From a virus, in IMG/VR virus record IMGVR_UViG_3300043399_000267, positions 1 through 40,402 of that record: a stretch of 40,402 nucleotides of DNA; one strand, 5' to 3'. The position numbers and the translations under genes were made by a program. Numbering within the stretch: position 1 is the first letter of the stretch; the number at the start of each line of letters is the position of its first letter. Of the stretch, positions 1 to 6,777 are shown one piece after another. Under the pieces are notes generated by a model that was not told the DNA's origin, ran no database searches, and worked only from the letters and a program-made list of their open reading frames with translations.

Positions 1-127
1 GTTGTACTATTTTTACAACATGAACAATGAAGAATTTTTCAAGTTGGTTCCCGCCCGTCAATTTTTCACGAAGTATGCCCCGACGGTAAAACGGTATTAT
101 CACAAAATGTCCGGAATTGATGGCAAC
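1..127. repeat. Terminal direct repeat, left copy
   Basis: Bases 1-127 are identical to 40276-40402. The simplest reading is that a circular molecule (or circularly permuted concatemer) was assembled with a 127-base k-mer, leaving one k-mer of overlap. The unique genome length is then 40,275 bp. The boundary cuts through a promoter, which argues against a biological terminus. Confidence 0.95.
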
Positions 128-223
128 AAGCAACCGATCACATGGACGAAACAAGACCTTGAAGACATGCAAGCCGGCGTGAAGCGAATGGCGAACGACT
201 TGAAAAGTTTCAAATTCAAATGA
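20..223 (+). CDS. Hypothetical 67-residue protein, isolated transcription unit
   Basis: I do not recognise this small, basic, aromatic-rich protein (MNNEEFFKLVPARQFF at its start, ending in a lysine-rich tail). The ATG at 20 was chosen over an upstream in-frame TTG, because the TTG lies inside the promoter. The -7-like element TATTTTTA (8-15) ends four bases before this ATG, so the mRNA may be leaderless. Across the circle junction the gene is preceded by two terminators (40164-40194, 40234-40261) and it is followed by one at 308-332, so it is transcribed alone. An operator-like dyad overlaps its promoter. It could be a lysogenic-conversion or regulatory gene; no function can be assigned. Confidence 0.75.
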   Translation: MNNEEFFKLVPARQFFTKYAPTVKRYYHKMSGIDGNKQPITWTKQDLEDMQAGVKRMANDLKSFKFK

Positions 224-229
224 CGTTTT

Positions 230-452
230 TTGTTTTACCTCCCGGCCGAAACCCGCCACCATTGCGGATTGTTCGGACCCCTGCGGGATCACGGTTCACA
301 TTCTTTGAAACCCGCCACCACGGCGGGTTTTCGCTTTAAAACGGGTCCGTTTTCTTGTTTTACCCCCCACTTACGATTGCCACAAATTTGCATTTTTTGA
401 CGGAATTTACCACATTTGTTGTGTCTTTTGTTTTACCCCCCGTTTTACCCCC
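230..452 (+). repeat. Four-copy TTGTTTTACCCCCC-type repeat upstream of the integrase
   Basis: Copies lie at 230-243 (T for one C), 355-368, 428-441 and 442-452 (partial, GTTTTACCCCC). The last abuts the integrase start codon. Repeated short sites beside a tyrosine integrase gene are commonly arm-type integrase sites near attP, so that role is inferred here. No attP core can be named from this sequence alone. Confidence 0.5.
308..332 (+). terminator. Rho-independent terminator after the 67-residue gene
   Basis: AAACCCGCC (308-316) pairs perfectly with GGCGGGTTT (322-330) around a five-base loop, followed by further T residues. It closes the single-gene unit and separates it from the integrase. 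Confidence 0.75.
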
Positions 453-1535
453 ATGACACACAATTACACCATTCGCCCCGTTTTCCTTGCCCATAAGGCC
501 AATTCCCTTGGCATGGCCAACATCCGAATTGCCATCACCGTCAACCGGAAAGTGACGTACATGACGACCGAACACAAGATTCATCAAACACAATGGAATG
601 ATACAACGCGTCAAGTAACCGGACACGAAAACGCGGCATTGATGAACGTTGCCCTTCGTCGTCGGATTGCCGACATTGAAAAGGAAATTATTTCCCGAAA
701 CCTTGAAGGTGTGCCCATCACCCGGCGCGTCATCAAAGGTGACGGAAGCGTTGATCGTCCCTTCCCCAATTACGCCCGGGAAATTAGGGCCAACGAAAAA
801 GAAATTCGGCGTCTTATTGCATACGCCGGCGGTACGTTTATGTTATCGGAAATGAACGTCGCGTTCCTTCGCCGGTACGAACAATATGAACGCAACCGGG
901 GCATGGCCAACAACACGATCAACACGACCTTCAAATATTTGCGGCGGATCCTTACGCAAGCCACGATTGAAAAGTTGATCCGGGAAAATCCTTTCGATCA
1001 TTACGACGTCCCAAAATACCGGCAAACCGAAAGGGTTTACCTTACCCGCGAAGAATTGGATCAATTGCTTGACATCGTTGACGACCTTGATCGAAGCCTA
1101 AAAATTACCGCGTTCAATTTTCTTCTTGGTTGCTTTTCGGGGCTTCGGCATTCCGATTGGGTCCGCTTCGATCATGCACGCATGGTTGAAGGTGATTTCT
1201 TGAAATTACGCGCCAAGAAAAACCAAAAGGACGTGGTACTTCCCATCGGCCCCACGCTTCGGCGGATCCTTGATGCGGTGCGTGAACTTCCGCCACCGGT
1301 GTCGAATCAAAAATGCAATGTGATGTTGAAAGCAATTGGCGCGGTGGCCGGGATCCGAAAGCCCTTGACAACGCACGTTGCCCGTCATTCATTCGGTTAC
1401 ATGTGTGCATCCAACAAGATCCCCAAAAGCGTTGCGGCGGAATTAATGGGCGTGCATTCGTCCACGGTCGAAGTATATTACCATTTGTCGGGGCAAAACA
1501 TCATTGATCAAGCGTCGGTCTTGAAGACGTTGTGA
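453..1535 (+). CDS. int: Tyrosine recombinase, phage integrase
   Basis: This 360-residue enzyme should catalyse site-specific integration and, with a directionality factor, excision. The N-terminal ~100 residues resemble the arm-DNA-binding domain common in Bacteroidota integrases (MANIRIAITVNRKVTYM), followed by a helical core-binding domain (about 105-190) and the catalytic domain. Catalytic residues visible are Arg232 in SGLRHSDW, a lysine near 256-259, His308-x-x-Arg311 in THVARHSFG, His334 in LMGVHSS, and Tyr342 in VEVYYHL. Length is normal for the family. The ATG is directly preceded by the GTTTTACCCCC repeat. The repressor lies just downstream on the opposite strand. The fold assignment is firm; the attachment site is unknown. 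Confidence 0.96.
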   Translation: MTHNYTIRPVFLAHKANSLGMANIRIAITVNRKVTYMTTEHKIHQTQWNDTTRQVTGHENAALMNVALRRRIADIEKEIISRNLEGVPITRRVIKGDGSVDRPFPNYAREIRANEKEIRRLIAYAGGTFMLSEMNVAFLRRYEQYERNRGMANNTINTTFKYLRRILTQATIEKLIRENPFDHYDVPKYRQTERVYLTREELDQLLDIVDDLDRSLKITAFNFLLGCFSGLRHSDWVRFDHARMVEGDFLKLRAKKNQKDVVLPIGPTLRRILDAVRELPPPVSNQKCNVMLKAIGAVAGIRKPLTTHVARHSFGYMCASNKIPKSVAAELMGVHSSTVEVYYHLSGQNIIDQASVLKTL

Positions 1536-1671
1536 TATTTGTTTAATGTGTGCCCGGAATTATTTACAATTTTCTTAAACACGACCGGAAATATTTTCCC
1601 CAATTATTATCTTGGCGGCCGATTTATGCAGAAGAAGAAAAAAGCGAAAAAGCAAGCCGCACCCACCGAAA

Positions 1672-2100
1672 TCAAAGGGGTTCCCGTCTTAATTCGTGCA
1701 AGATTTTTGCAATATTATGTGAAAGGGATTTTTCCGCAAGTAACTGAATTTCCGTTACGGAACGGTTTGTGACGGCCGCCAACACCTCGACCATCAATTG
1801 GCGATTGGTTTGCAATTCGGCCTTCAAAAGAAGAACGTTTTCGGAAATCAATTGCATTGCGTCGGGGTGTTTTATTAACTCCTTCGGGCCACCGGTGTCA
1901 AAGTCTTGAATCCGGATTTCAAATACTTTTTCGAAGGCATTAAGAAACCCCGCACTTGGGGGAATCTTCCCGGTAATGTATGAAGAAACGGTCGCCTTGT
2001 TATACCCCGTTTTGTCGGCGATGTCTTTATCTTTTTTTATGACCCCAATACCGTAAAGGTGTTGGACGGCTTTTGCCAAAAGGTCCGATGTGTTTTGCAT
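1672..2100 (-). CDS. XRE-family transcriptional repressor, lysogeny control candidate
   Basis: The 142-residue protein has an N-terminal helix-turn-helix of XRE type (about residues 22-60: KDKDIADKTGYNKATVSSYI, then a dimer-helix-like segment). A helical C-terminal half (about 85-142) probably multimerises. It is the only leftward gene in the genome and lies between the integrase and a divergent small DNA-binding gene, the usual place for a prophage repressor. The ATG at 2100 was chosen because it sits just before the HTH; an in-frame ATG at 2172 would add 24 residues unlike the family and lies close to the predicted transcript start. A good promoter lies at 2186-2217. No peptidase-type LexA/CI cleavage domain is visible. 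Confidence 0.85.
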   Translation of the reverse strand: MQNTSDLLAKAVQHLYGIGVIKKDKDIADKTGYNKATVSSYITGKIPPSAGFLNAFEKVFEIRIQDFDTGGPKELIKHPDAMQLISENVLLLKAELQTNRQLMVEVLAAVTNRSVTEIQLLAEKSLSHNIAKILHELRREPL

Positions 2101-2185
2101 AAGTTTTGCAAGCCCGGCAAAAATTTCCAAACAAAGTTTTGGTTGTTTTAAAACATGGAAATAAATTCGCACCGGCTATCAAAAA

Positions 2186-2217
2186 CAAATATAAATAAAC
2201 AAATCTTGTTTTACAAA
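2186..2217 (-). promoter_or_regulatory. Bacteroidota-type promoter of the repressor
   Basis: On the minus strand, TTTG (complement of 2214-2217) is followed after exactly 20 bases by TATATTTG (complement of 2186-2193), a full match to the -7 consensus TAnnTTTG. The -33 element overlaps the ACAA-N4-TTGT dyad at 2213-2224, which suggests autoregulation. Confidence 0.65.
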
Positions 2218-2224
2218 CAATTGT
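2213..2224. promoter_or_regulatory. Candidate repressor operator (ACAA-N4-TTGT dyad)
   Basis: ACAAACAATTGT contains the perfect palindrome ACAATTGT. It overlaps the -33 box of the repressor promoter and lies three bases before the divergent start codon at 2228. The same dyad form recurs at 13208-13219 and, with one change, at 40269-40280. Operator function is inferred. Confidence 0.45.
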
Positions 2225-2227
2225 CAC

Positions 2228-2587
2228 ATGGACCCCGAAATGAAAACCTTGATCGAACGCTTCAACGAAAACATTGATTGGCTTCGGAAAAACCACGGGA
2301 AACTTCCGTACCCTTCCATTCCCGTCGAAAGTTTGACCGAAACAATGGGCATGGACGAAGCCCGGCAAATCCTTAAACGCGGCCGGACATGGATTTCCCG
2401 GCGAATGGTCACGGCCGAAAGCATCGACCCGGGCATAGATTCAACGCAATTCCTTGTGTACGGGTTGGATTGGTTCCGGGAAGGTAGCCAAATAAGATTC
2501 CACCGGTCAAGCGTGATCCGCTTAAAACAAATCCTTCGTGATATGGGCGACAAGTACCAACGCCGAAGCGTATTGGCCACCGCGTAA
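2228..2587 (+). CDS. Small DNA-binding-like protein, Cro/excisionase position
   Basis: A 119-residue protein divergent from the repressor. Residues about 40-62 (MDEARQILKRGRTWISRRM) look like a winged-helix or excisionase-type helix-turn-helix, and the protein is basic near its end (RLKQILRDMGDKYQRRS). In temperate phages this position usually holds a Cro-like regulator or an excisionase, and either would fit. The motif is suggestive only; no family was matched with certainty. The start ATG follows the shared operator region and a terminator lies downstream at 2630, so it is probably transcribed alone. Confidence 0.7.
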   Translation: MDPEMKTLIERFNENIDWLRKNHGKLPYPSIPVESLTETMGMDEARQILKRGRTWISRRMVTAESIDPGIDSTQFLVYGLDWFREGSQIRFHRSSVIRLKQILRDMGDKYQRRSVLATA

Positions 2588-2629
2588 GTGCGGGAACCGT
2601 TTTGCATGGACATAGGTTTTGGTAAACAT

Positions 2630-2660
2630 CCCCGGCGTTTCTACGTCGGGGTTTTTATTT
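2630..2660 (+). terminator. Rho-independent terminator after the divergent regulator
   Basis: CCCCGGCGT and ACGTCGGGG (within 2630-2651) pair around a short TTTC-type loop, followed by TTTTTATTTT. The same CGTTTCTACG core recurs in the hairpin at 40164-40185, and a close variant at 40234-40255. Confidence 0.8.
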
Positions 2661-2692
2661 TGTCAAAAAGTCGCAAAAACTTTCAAACTTTA

Positions 2693-2724
2693 TTTGTTTA
2701 GTATAATTTGTTTGCCTAATTTGC
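2693..2724 (+). promoter_or_regulatory. Promoter of the recombination operon
   Basis: TTTG (2693-2696), then 20 bases, then TAATTTGC (2717-2724). The spacing equals that of the repressor promoter and of the promoter at 40259-40290. The -7 element ends four bases before the ATG at 2729, predicting a leaderless or nearly leaderless transcript. Confidence 0.55.
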
Positions 2725-2728
2725 ACCC

Positions 2729-3148
2729 ATGATCACGAACAAACACATAAAACTTCACGCAAAGTGCCTTGACATCTTGACGATGATTCAAGAAGTCAAC
2801 AACCGGATCGCCCGTGCGAAAAGCGACATCCATGTGTACGACAACGGCGACCCGATGAACTTTCTTCGGCTATTTACGGACCGCGAAGAATTGGTCCACG
2901 AAGTGACCCGTCACACCCAAGTAAGGGAACGCCTTGTCCGGTACTATGCCGACACGATGTCGCAAATCATTGAACCCGTCATCATTAAAACCCTCAATAA
3001 TGGATCAATCCCAAGCGGTGCAACCGGCACCCAAACACCCGGTGAAGCATTTCTTCGAACGTCCGGAAGTTCAAGCCAAGTTCAAGGAACTATTGGGCAA
3101 ACGGGCAAGTTCGTTTGTGACAAGCGTGTTGCAAATTGTGGCAAGTAA
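2729..3148 (+). CDS. Hypothetical protein, first gene of the recombination operon
   Basis: The first ~90 residues look like a genuine helical protein (VNNRIARAKSDIHVYDNGD, then a charged helix). I do not recognise a family. The last ~49 residues are read out of frame through the start of recT and are low in complexity (Gly, Ser, Thr), as expected of overprinted sequence. A TAATG stop/start overlap in another frame (2998-3002) sits where this gene might be expected to end. The true C terminus may therefore be altered by an indel, or the 149-base overlap may be real. Confidence 0.6.
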   Translation: MITNKHIKLHAKCLDILTMIQEVNNRIARAKSDIHVYDNGDPMNFLRLFTDREELVHEVTRHTQVRERLVRYYADTMSQIIEPVIIKTLNNGSIPSGATGTQTPGEAFLRTSGSSSQVQGTIGQTGKFVCDKRVANCGK

Positions 3149-3896
3149 CGGCCTTTTGACAAAAGCGGATCCGGCTTCGATTTACCAGGCGGCGGCGGTT
3201 GCGGCAACTTTGGACTTGCCCTTGAACAACAACCTTGGCTTCGCGTATATCGTGCCGTATAACACCAAGCAACCCGACGGGACTTTCCGCGTCGTGGCGC
3301 AATTCCAAATGGGATACAAGGGATTCATTCAACTTGCCCAACGTTCCGGTCAATTCAAAAGCATATACGCGGCCCCCATTTTCGACGGTCAAATTGTTTC
3401 GGAAAACCCGCTTGAAGGTTACGAATTTGATTTCCGCATCAAGTCCGACAAGGTGATTGGATACGCCGCAAAGTTCAAGTTGATCAACGGATATGAAGCG
3501 ACGTTTTACATGTCCATCGATCAATTGAAGAAGCACGGCGAGAAGTTTTCCAAGACGTTTGGCAACAAAAACGGGCTTTGGAATACGGACTTCGATAGTA
3601 TGGCCATCAAGACCGTCTTAAAGTTGCTTTTGTCCAAGTTCGCCCCGTTATCAATCGACATGCAACGTGCCGTGATCACCGACCAAGCCGTGATCAATGA
3701 CGCCGAAACAACCGACGTGACGTACATCGACAACGAAGAACCGGAAATCGACAAAGAAGCCGAACGCGTGGCATTGATGATCCAGGACGCGACCACGGTT
3801 GAACAATTGATGAAGTTGCAACCCCACATCAAGCCGTCACAAGTTGAACTTTACGAAACCCGATTTGCCACCCTTTCCGAAAACGAAATGAAATGA
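3000..3896 (+). CDS. recT: RecT-family single-strand annealing protein
   Basis: At 298 residues this has normal RecT length. The N terminus fits the family (FFERPEVQAKFKELLGKRA, then SFVTSVLQIVASNGLL), followed by the conserved core (ASIYQAAAVAATLDLPLN, then NNLGFAYIVPY, QFQMGYKGFIQLAQRSGQFK, and MAIKTVLKLLLSKFAPLS). RecT proteins anneal complementary single strands during phage recombination together with a 5'-3' exonuclease, here probably the gene at 5361. The ATG at 3000 was chosen because the reading frame upstream belongs to the previous gene. The C-terminal ~60 residues are acidic. The stop overlaps the next start as ATGA. Confidence 0.95.
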   Translation: MDQSQAVQPAPKHPVKHFFERPEVQAKFKELLGKRASSFVTSVLQIVASNGLLTKADPASIYQAAAVAATLDLPLNNNLGFAYIVPYNTKQPDGTFRVVAQFQMGYKGFIQLAQRSGQFKSIYAAPIFDGQIVSENPLEGYEFDFRIKSDKVIGYAAKFKLINGYEATFYMSIDQLKKHGEKFSKTFGNKNGLWNTDFDSMAIKTVLKLLLSKFAPLSIDMQRAVITDQAVINDAETTDVTYIDNEEPEIDKEAERVALMIQDATTVEQLMKLQPHIKPSQVELYETRFATLSENEMK

Positions 3897-4294
3897 CATT
3901 GCAAGTATTCAACATGCAAACATTTTCGCACAAGGCGAACCAATATTCCGACATAAGCCGGCTACACGTTGATCAACGTGGCGTGTGGCGGATGAATTAC
4001 CTTCTTGCCAATAAGATTGGCTTAAAACATCACGATTATGTCGTGATGGTCCGCGACGAAGACGCCAATTGGTACATCCAAAAATCCGTCAAAGGGGTTG
4101 GCTTCCGGGTCCGTGAATGCCGGTTTCAAATGGGATTTGTTTACCAACACCGGGGCCTTTACCGGTTGTTCAAAGAAGACGTTCCCAAAGATTACCATTA
4201 CGCAACCAAGATCGGCGCAACGTTCATCGTCGCCGGCAAGCCGGAAATCATCGACGGCATTGAATCATGGGCACTTTTAATCCCTAAACAATAA
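3893..4294 (+). CDS. Hypothetical protein in the RecT operon
   Basis: A 133-residue protein translationally coupled to recT by an ATGA overlap. I do not recognise it. It looks like a mixed alpha/beta protein with many aromatic and basic residues (HHDYVVMVRDEDANWYIQ, CRFQMGFVYQHRGLYRLF). A second in-frame ATG lies at 3914, but the coupling favours 3893. Its position between RecT and the exonuclease group suggests an accessory role in recombination or DNA metabolism. Confidence 0.75.
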   Translation: MTLQVFNMQTFSHKANQYSDISRLHVDQRGVWRMNYLLANKIGLKHHDYVVMVRDEDANWYIQKSVKGVGFRVRECRFQMGFVYQHRGLYRLFKEDVPKDYHYATKIGATFIVAGKPEIIDGIESWALLIPKQ

Positions 4295-4305
4295 ACCCCC
4301 GCACA

Positions 4306-5355
4306 ATGAACATCACTATTGACAATGAATTGGCCATCGTGGCAAGTGAAACGGCCGTCGATGCCGAAATTCAAACAATGCTTGTGGAACGGTTTACGCC
4401 GTTCCTTGATCAAGCCAAAGAATGGCGCGAACGGGCTGAAAATTTGGTCGTCACCGACATTTCCCAAACCCGGGAAATGAAGATGGCCCGCGAAGCCCGC
4501 CTTGCCCTTCGTGAAATCCGGATCAATGCCGACAAACTCCGCAAAGAATTGAAAGAAGATTCCCTTCGGTACGGCCGGGCCGTTCAAGGCGTTTACAATG
4601 TTATCGAAGCGGCCATCACGCCAATTGAAAAGCATCTTGAACAACAAGAAAAGTTCAAGGAAATCTTTGAATTGAAGCAACGCGAAGCCCTACGGGTGGA
4701 ACGTGAAGAATTGACCCGGGACGTCCGTGACTACATGTTCGCCAATATCAACTTGGGTGAAATCACCGAAGACGATTTCCAACGCTTGTGGAACGGTGCC
4801 CGGCTACAAAAGCAAGCGGCCGAAGAACAAGCCCGCAAAGCGGAAGAAGACCGGATCGCCCGGGAAAAAGCGGCGGCCGAAGAACGCGAACGTTTGCGCG
4901 TTGAAAACGAAAGGTTGAAGGCCGAAGCCGAAGCCCGGGAAAAGGCCCGCCGCGTTGAAATTGAGCGAATGAAAGCCGAAGCGGAAGCCAAGGAACAAGA
5001 ACGACGGGCGGAATTGGACCGGATTGAATCGGAATTGCGGGCCGCAAACATCAAGGCCGCCAAGGAACGATTGGAAGCAGAAGCCCGGGCGGAAGCCGAA
5101 AGGATTGAACGGGAACGCGTGGAAGCCGAATTGAAGGCCAAGCAAGAAGCCGAAGCCCGCGCCGAAGCCGAACGTCAAGCGGCCATCGAAGCCGAACTTT
5201 CCAAGGGCGATAAGGCCAAAGCAATACAACTGATTGCCGATCTTCGAACCCTTCAAATAAAGTATGAATTTCGTTCTAAAAAGTATAAAACTTTGTACTT
5301 TAGCGTTAATGAATTGATCGCAAAAATTATCGTTTACATCACCTCCAAAATCTAA
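4306..5355 (+). CDS. Long coiled-coil protein of the recombination operon
   Basis: A 349-residue protein with an N-terminal helical domain (about 1-170), a long charged coiled coil (about 168-305, repeats rich in AEAEAREK and EERERLR), and a globular tail (KYEFRSKKYKTLYFSVNELI). Proteins of this organisation (DUF1351-like) are often found beside recT and exonuclease genes in phages; exact function is unknown. The gene uses GAA almost exclusively for its many glutamates. The last ~120 bases are visibly more AT-rich than the rest. It could act as a scaffold or partner for the recombination enzymes. Confidence 0.8.
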   Translation: MNITIDNELAIVASETAVDAEIQTMLVERFTPFLDQAKEWRERAENLVVTDISQTREMKMAREARLALREIRINADKLRKELKEDSLRYGRAVQGVYNVIEAAITPIEKHLEQQEKFKEIFELKQREALRVEREELTRDVRDYMFANINLGEITEDDFQRLWNGARLQKQAAEEQARKAEEDRIAREKAAAEERERLRVENERLKAEAEAREKARRVEIERMKAEAEAKEQERRAELDRIESELRAANIKAAKERLEAEARAEAERIERERVEAELKAKQEAEARAEAERQAAIEAELSKGDKAKAIQLIADLRTLQIKYEFRSKKYKTLYFSVNELIAKIIVYITSKI

Positions 5356-5360
5356 AGCAC

Positions 5361-6095
5361 ATGGACTTTTCACAAACCCTTTTCCGTTGTTCATCGTTGG
5401 GTTACATTATGACGGACCCCCGAAGCAAAAGCGAAACCCTTTCCGAAACGACCAAAACGCACTTGATCGACGTGTACGTTGCCAACCGGTACGGCCGGCA
5501 AGAAGACATCCAAAACAAGTACATCGAAAAGGGACTTGCCGTTGAAGAAGATTCGATCACCCTTTATTCCCGGATCAAGCGGGACATCTTCTTCAAGAAC
5601 GAAGAACACCTTTCCAACAAGTGGATCAAAGGCACGCCGGACCTTTACACCGGCCCAAACATCTTCACCGCCGAAACGATTACCGACATCAAATCGTCTT
5701 GGGACATTTACACCTTCATGCGGACGTTGACGAAGGACGTGAACAAAATGTATTATTGGCAACTTCAAGGGTACATGGACCTTTCCGGGGCGAAAAGCGC
5801 GACACTTGCTTATTGCCTTGTCAATACCCCGGCCCAACTTATCGCGGACGAAAAACGCCGGATGATGTGGAAAATGGGCGTTGCCACGGAAGAAAGCCCG
5901 CTTTTCATCGAAGCATGTGAAGTCCTTGACAAGGCCATGACTTACGATGACATCCCCTTGCATGAACGATTGATTGAATTTCACATTGAACGCAACGACG
6001 CCGACATAATGAAGATGCACGCACGCGTTGAAGAATGCCGGAATTGGTTGAACGAATTTGAAAATTCGCGGATCCCATTATCCTTGGTGCAATGA
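5361..6095 (+). CDS. YqaJ/RecE-like 5'-3' exonuclease, PD-(D/E)XK fold
   Basis: This 244-residue protein shows PD-(D/E)XK nuclease motifs: an acidic helix near Glu62 (KGLAVEEDS), Asp94 in KGTPDLYTG, Asp109-x-Lys111 in TDIKSSWD, and Gln134 in YYWQLQGYM, the helix that follows the active site in lambda exonuclease-like enzymes. It would resect double-stranded DNA ends and load RecT on the resulting strand. It sits five bases after the coiled-coil gene, in the same operon as recT. The N terminus (MDFSQTLFRCSSLGYIM) resembles related phage exonucleases. The fold is well supported; specificity is inferred. Confidence 0.88.
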   Translation: MDFSQTLFRCSSLGYIMTDPRSKSETLSETTKTHLIDVYVANRYGRQEDIQNKYIEKGLAVEEDSITLYSRIKRDIFFKNEEHLSNKWIKGTPDLYTGPNIFTAETITDIKSSWDIYTFMRTLTKDVNKMYYWQLQGYMDLSGAKSATLAYCLVNTPAQLIADEKRRMMWKMGVATEESPLFIEACEVLDKAMTYDDIPLHERLIEFHIERNDADIMKMHARVEECRNWLNEFENSRIPLSLVQ

Positions 6096-6310
6096 CACGC
6101 GACACACATGGACACGGCCTTCCGGGGCTTTCTACGGAAGGCCATGTTTCCCTTTACATGAATGGAAAGGAAATGCGAAGCCGGTATTTTACAAACCGAT
6201 CAATGCGGCGTGAAATCATGGCGCAATGGAATACGGAAATTAAAGGGTTGCAAAAATTGAACAAAAACCACGATTTCGAAATCCGGATCAAGTTGGTCAT
6301 CCGGCATTGA
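6092..6310 (+). CDS. Hypothetical small basic protein
   Basis: A 72-residue protein whose start overlaps the exonuclease stop as ATGA. The convincing part begins around residue 18 (VSLYMNGKEMRSRYF), and an in-frame ATG at 6158 would give a 50-residue protein. An eight-base-pair hairpin (6116-6143) lies between the two starts, so the short form could instead follow a terminator or attenuator. Basic and strand-rich; function unknown. Confidence 0.6.
   Translation: MTRDTHGHGLPGLSTEGHVSLYMNGKEMRSRYFTNRSMRREIMAQWNTEIKGLQKLNKNHDFEIRIKLVIRH
6116..6143 (+). promoter_or_regulatory. Hairpin at the end of the recombination operon
   Basis: GGCCTTCC (6116-6123) pairs perfectly with GGAAGGCC (6136-6143) around a 12-base loop. 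The downstream sequence is only moderately T-rich (TGTTTCCCTTT). The loop segment CTTTCTACG resembles the CGTTTCTACG core of the phage's terminators. It may be a weak terminator or a start-site control element for the gene at 6092/6158. Confidence 0.5.
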
Positions 6311-6334
6311 TCAAACCACTTCAAGCCCCATCCT

Positions 6335-6622
6335 ATGGCATACGATCACCAAACAAGCCTTCCCGCGTACAAAGAAAACCCCGACGGAAAAGATTATTGC
6401 CGGCAAGTTGTTCTTCTTACGATCCGAAAATTGGGCGTGTGCAATGACCGCCAAATATCGGAACACCTTGGTTGGCCAATTAACCGGATTACCCCCCGGC
6501 GCGGCGAATTGGTGGAAGCCGGATTGATCATCCGCGTCAAACGCGACCTTGACCCCGCGACCAAGCGGACCGTCAATTGGTGGATGGAATGCAAGCAATG
6601 GACGCAAATTCCCCTTTTCTAA
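6335..6622 (+). CDS. Winged-helix DNA-binding protein
   Basis: A 95-residue protein with a recognisable winged-helix arrangement: a first helix (QVVLLTIRKLG), helix-turn-helix (NDRQISEHLGWPINRITPRR), and a wing (ELVEAGLIIRVKRDLDPATK). It resembles MarR/DprA-C-terminal-like domains that read as a single DNA-binding unit. It is the last gene before a structured leader and the replication gene, so it may regulate early genes or bind the origin. No ligand domain is visible. Confidence 0.72.
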   Translation: MAYDHQTSLPAYKENPDGKDYCRQVVLLTIRKLGVCNDRQISEHLGWPINRITPRRGELVEAGLIIRVKRDLDPATKRTVNWWMECKQWTQIPLF

Positions 6623-6650
6623 AAATTCCCAAAACTTCCCACAAACTTTG

Positions 6651-6680
6651 TTTGTTAAATACAAACATTGTTTACTTTCG
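6651..6680 (+). promoter_or_regulatory. Promoter of the replication genes
   Basis: TTTG (6651-6654, also 6647-6650), 18 bases, then TACTTTCG (6673-6680), near the consensus TAnnTTTG. An ACAA-N3-TTGT dyad (6661-6671) lies between the boxes, one base shorter in spacing than the candidate operators. Confidence 0.5.
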
Positions 6681-6690
6681 CAAACAACTT

Positions 6691-6766
6691 GTGCAATGCG
6701 GTGGCACCATTGCACGGGTTTACCACCAACCCCCGGGGGCTTCTGTTGTGCCACGCAGTTGCCCCC
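6691..6766 (+). promoter_or_regulatory. Structured 5' leader of the replication gene
   Basis: Two hairpins occupy the ~100-base leader. GTGCAATG (6691-6698) pairs with CATTGCAC (6708-6715). GGGGGC (6735-6740) pairs with GCCCCC (6761-6766), with an inner CTG/CAG step. CCCCC (6730-6734) could instead pair with the adjacent GGGGG, so alternative folds exist. It may control translation or be part of an origin; no known riboswitch class was recognised. Confidence 0.4.
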
Positions 6767-6777
6767 ATTTCATTTTT

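Noticed and set aside
2-19. Upstream TTG start for the first gene
   Set aside because: These codons lie within the -7 promoter region, so they would not be transcribed.
1539-1772. Short plus-strand frame after the integrase
   Set aside because: Overlaps the 3' end of the repressor, AT-rich, low-complexity lysine run; no promoter or conserved look. The stretch 1536-1671 otherwise shows nothing definite.
4804-5394. Long open frame on the minus strand, 196 codons
   Set aside because: Shadow of the repetitive glutamate-rich coiled-coil gene; composition (Phe/Gly-rich) is an artefact of GAA repeats read backward.
5391-6020. 209-codon minus-strand frame
   Set aside because: Antisense to the exonuclease with intact catalytic motifs.
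6577-6777. N-terminal extension of the replication gene
   Set aside because: The upstream part spans a promoter and hairpins; the family-like N terminus begins at 6778.
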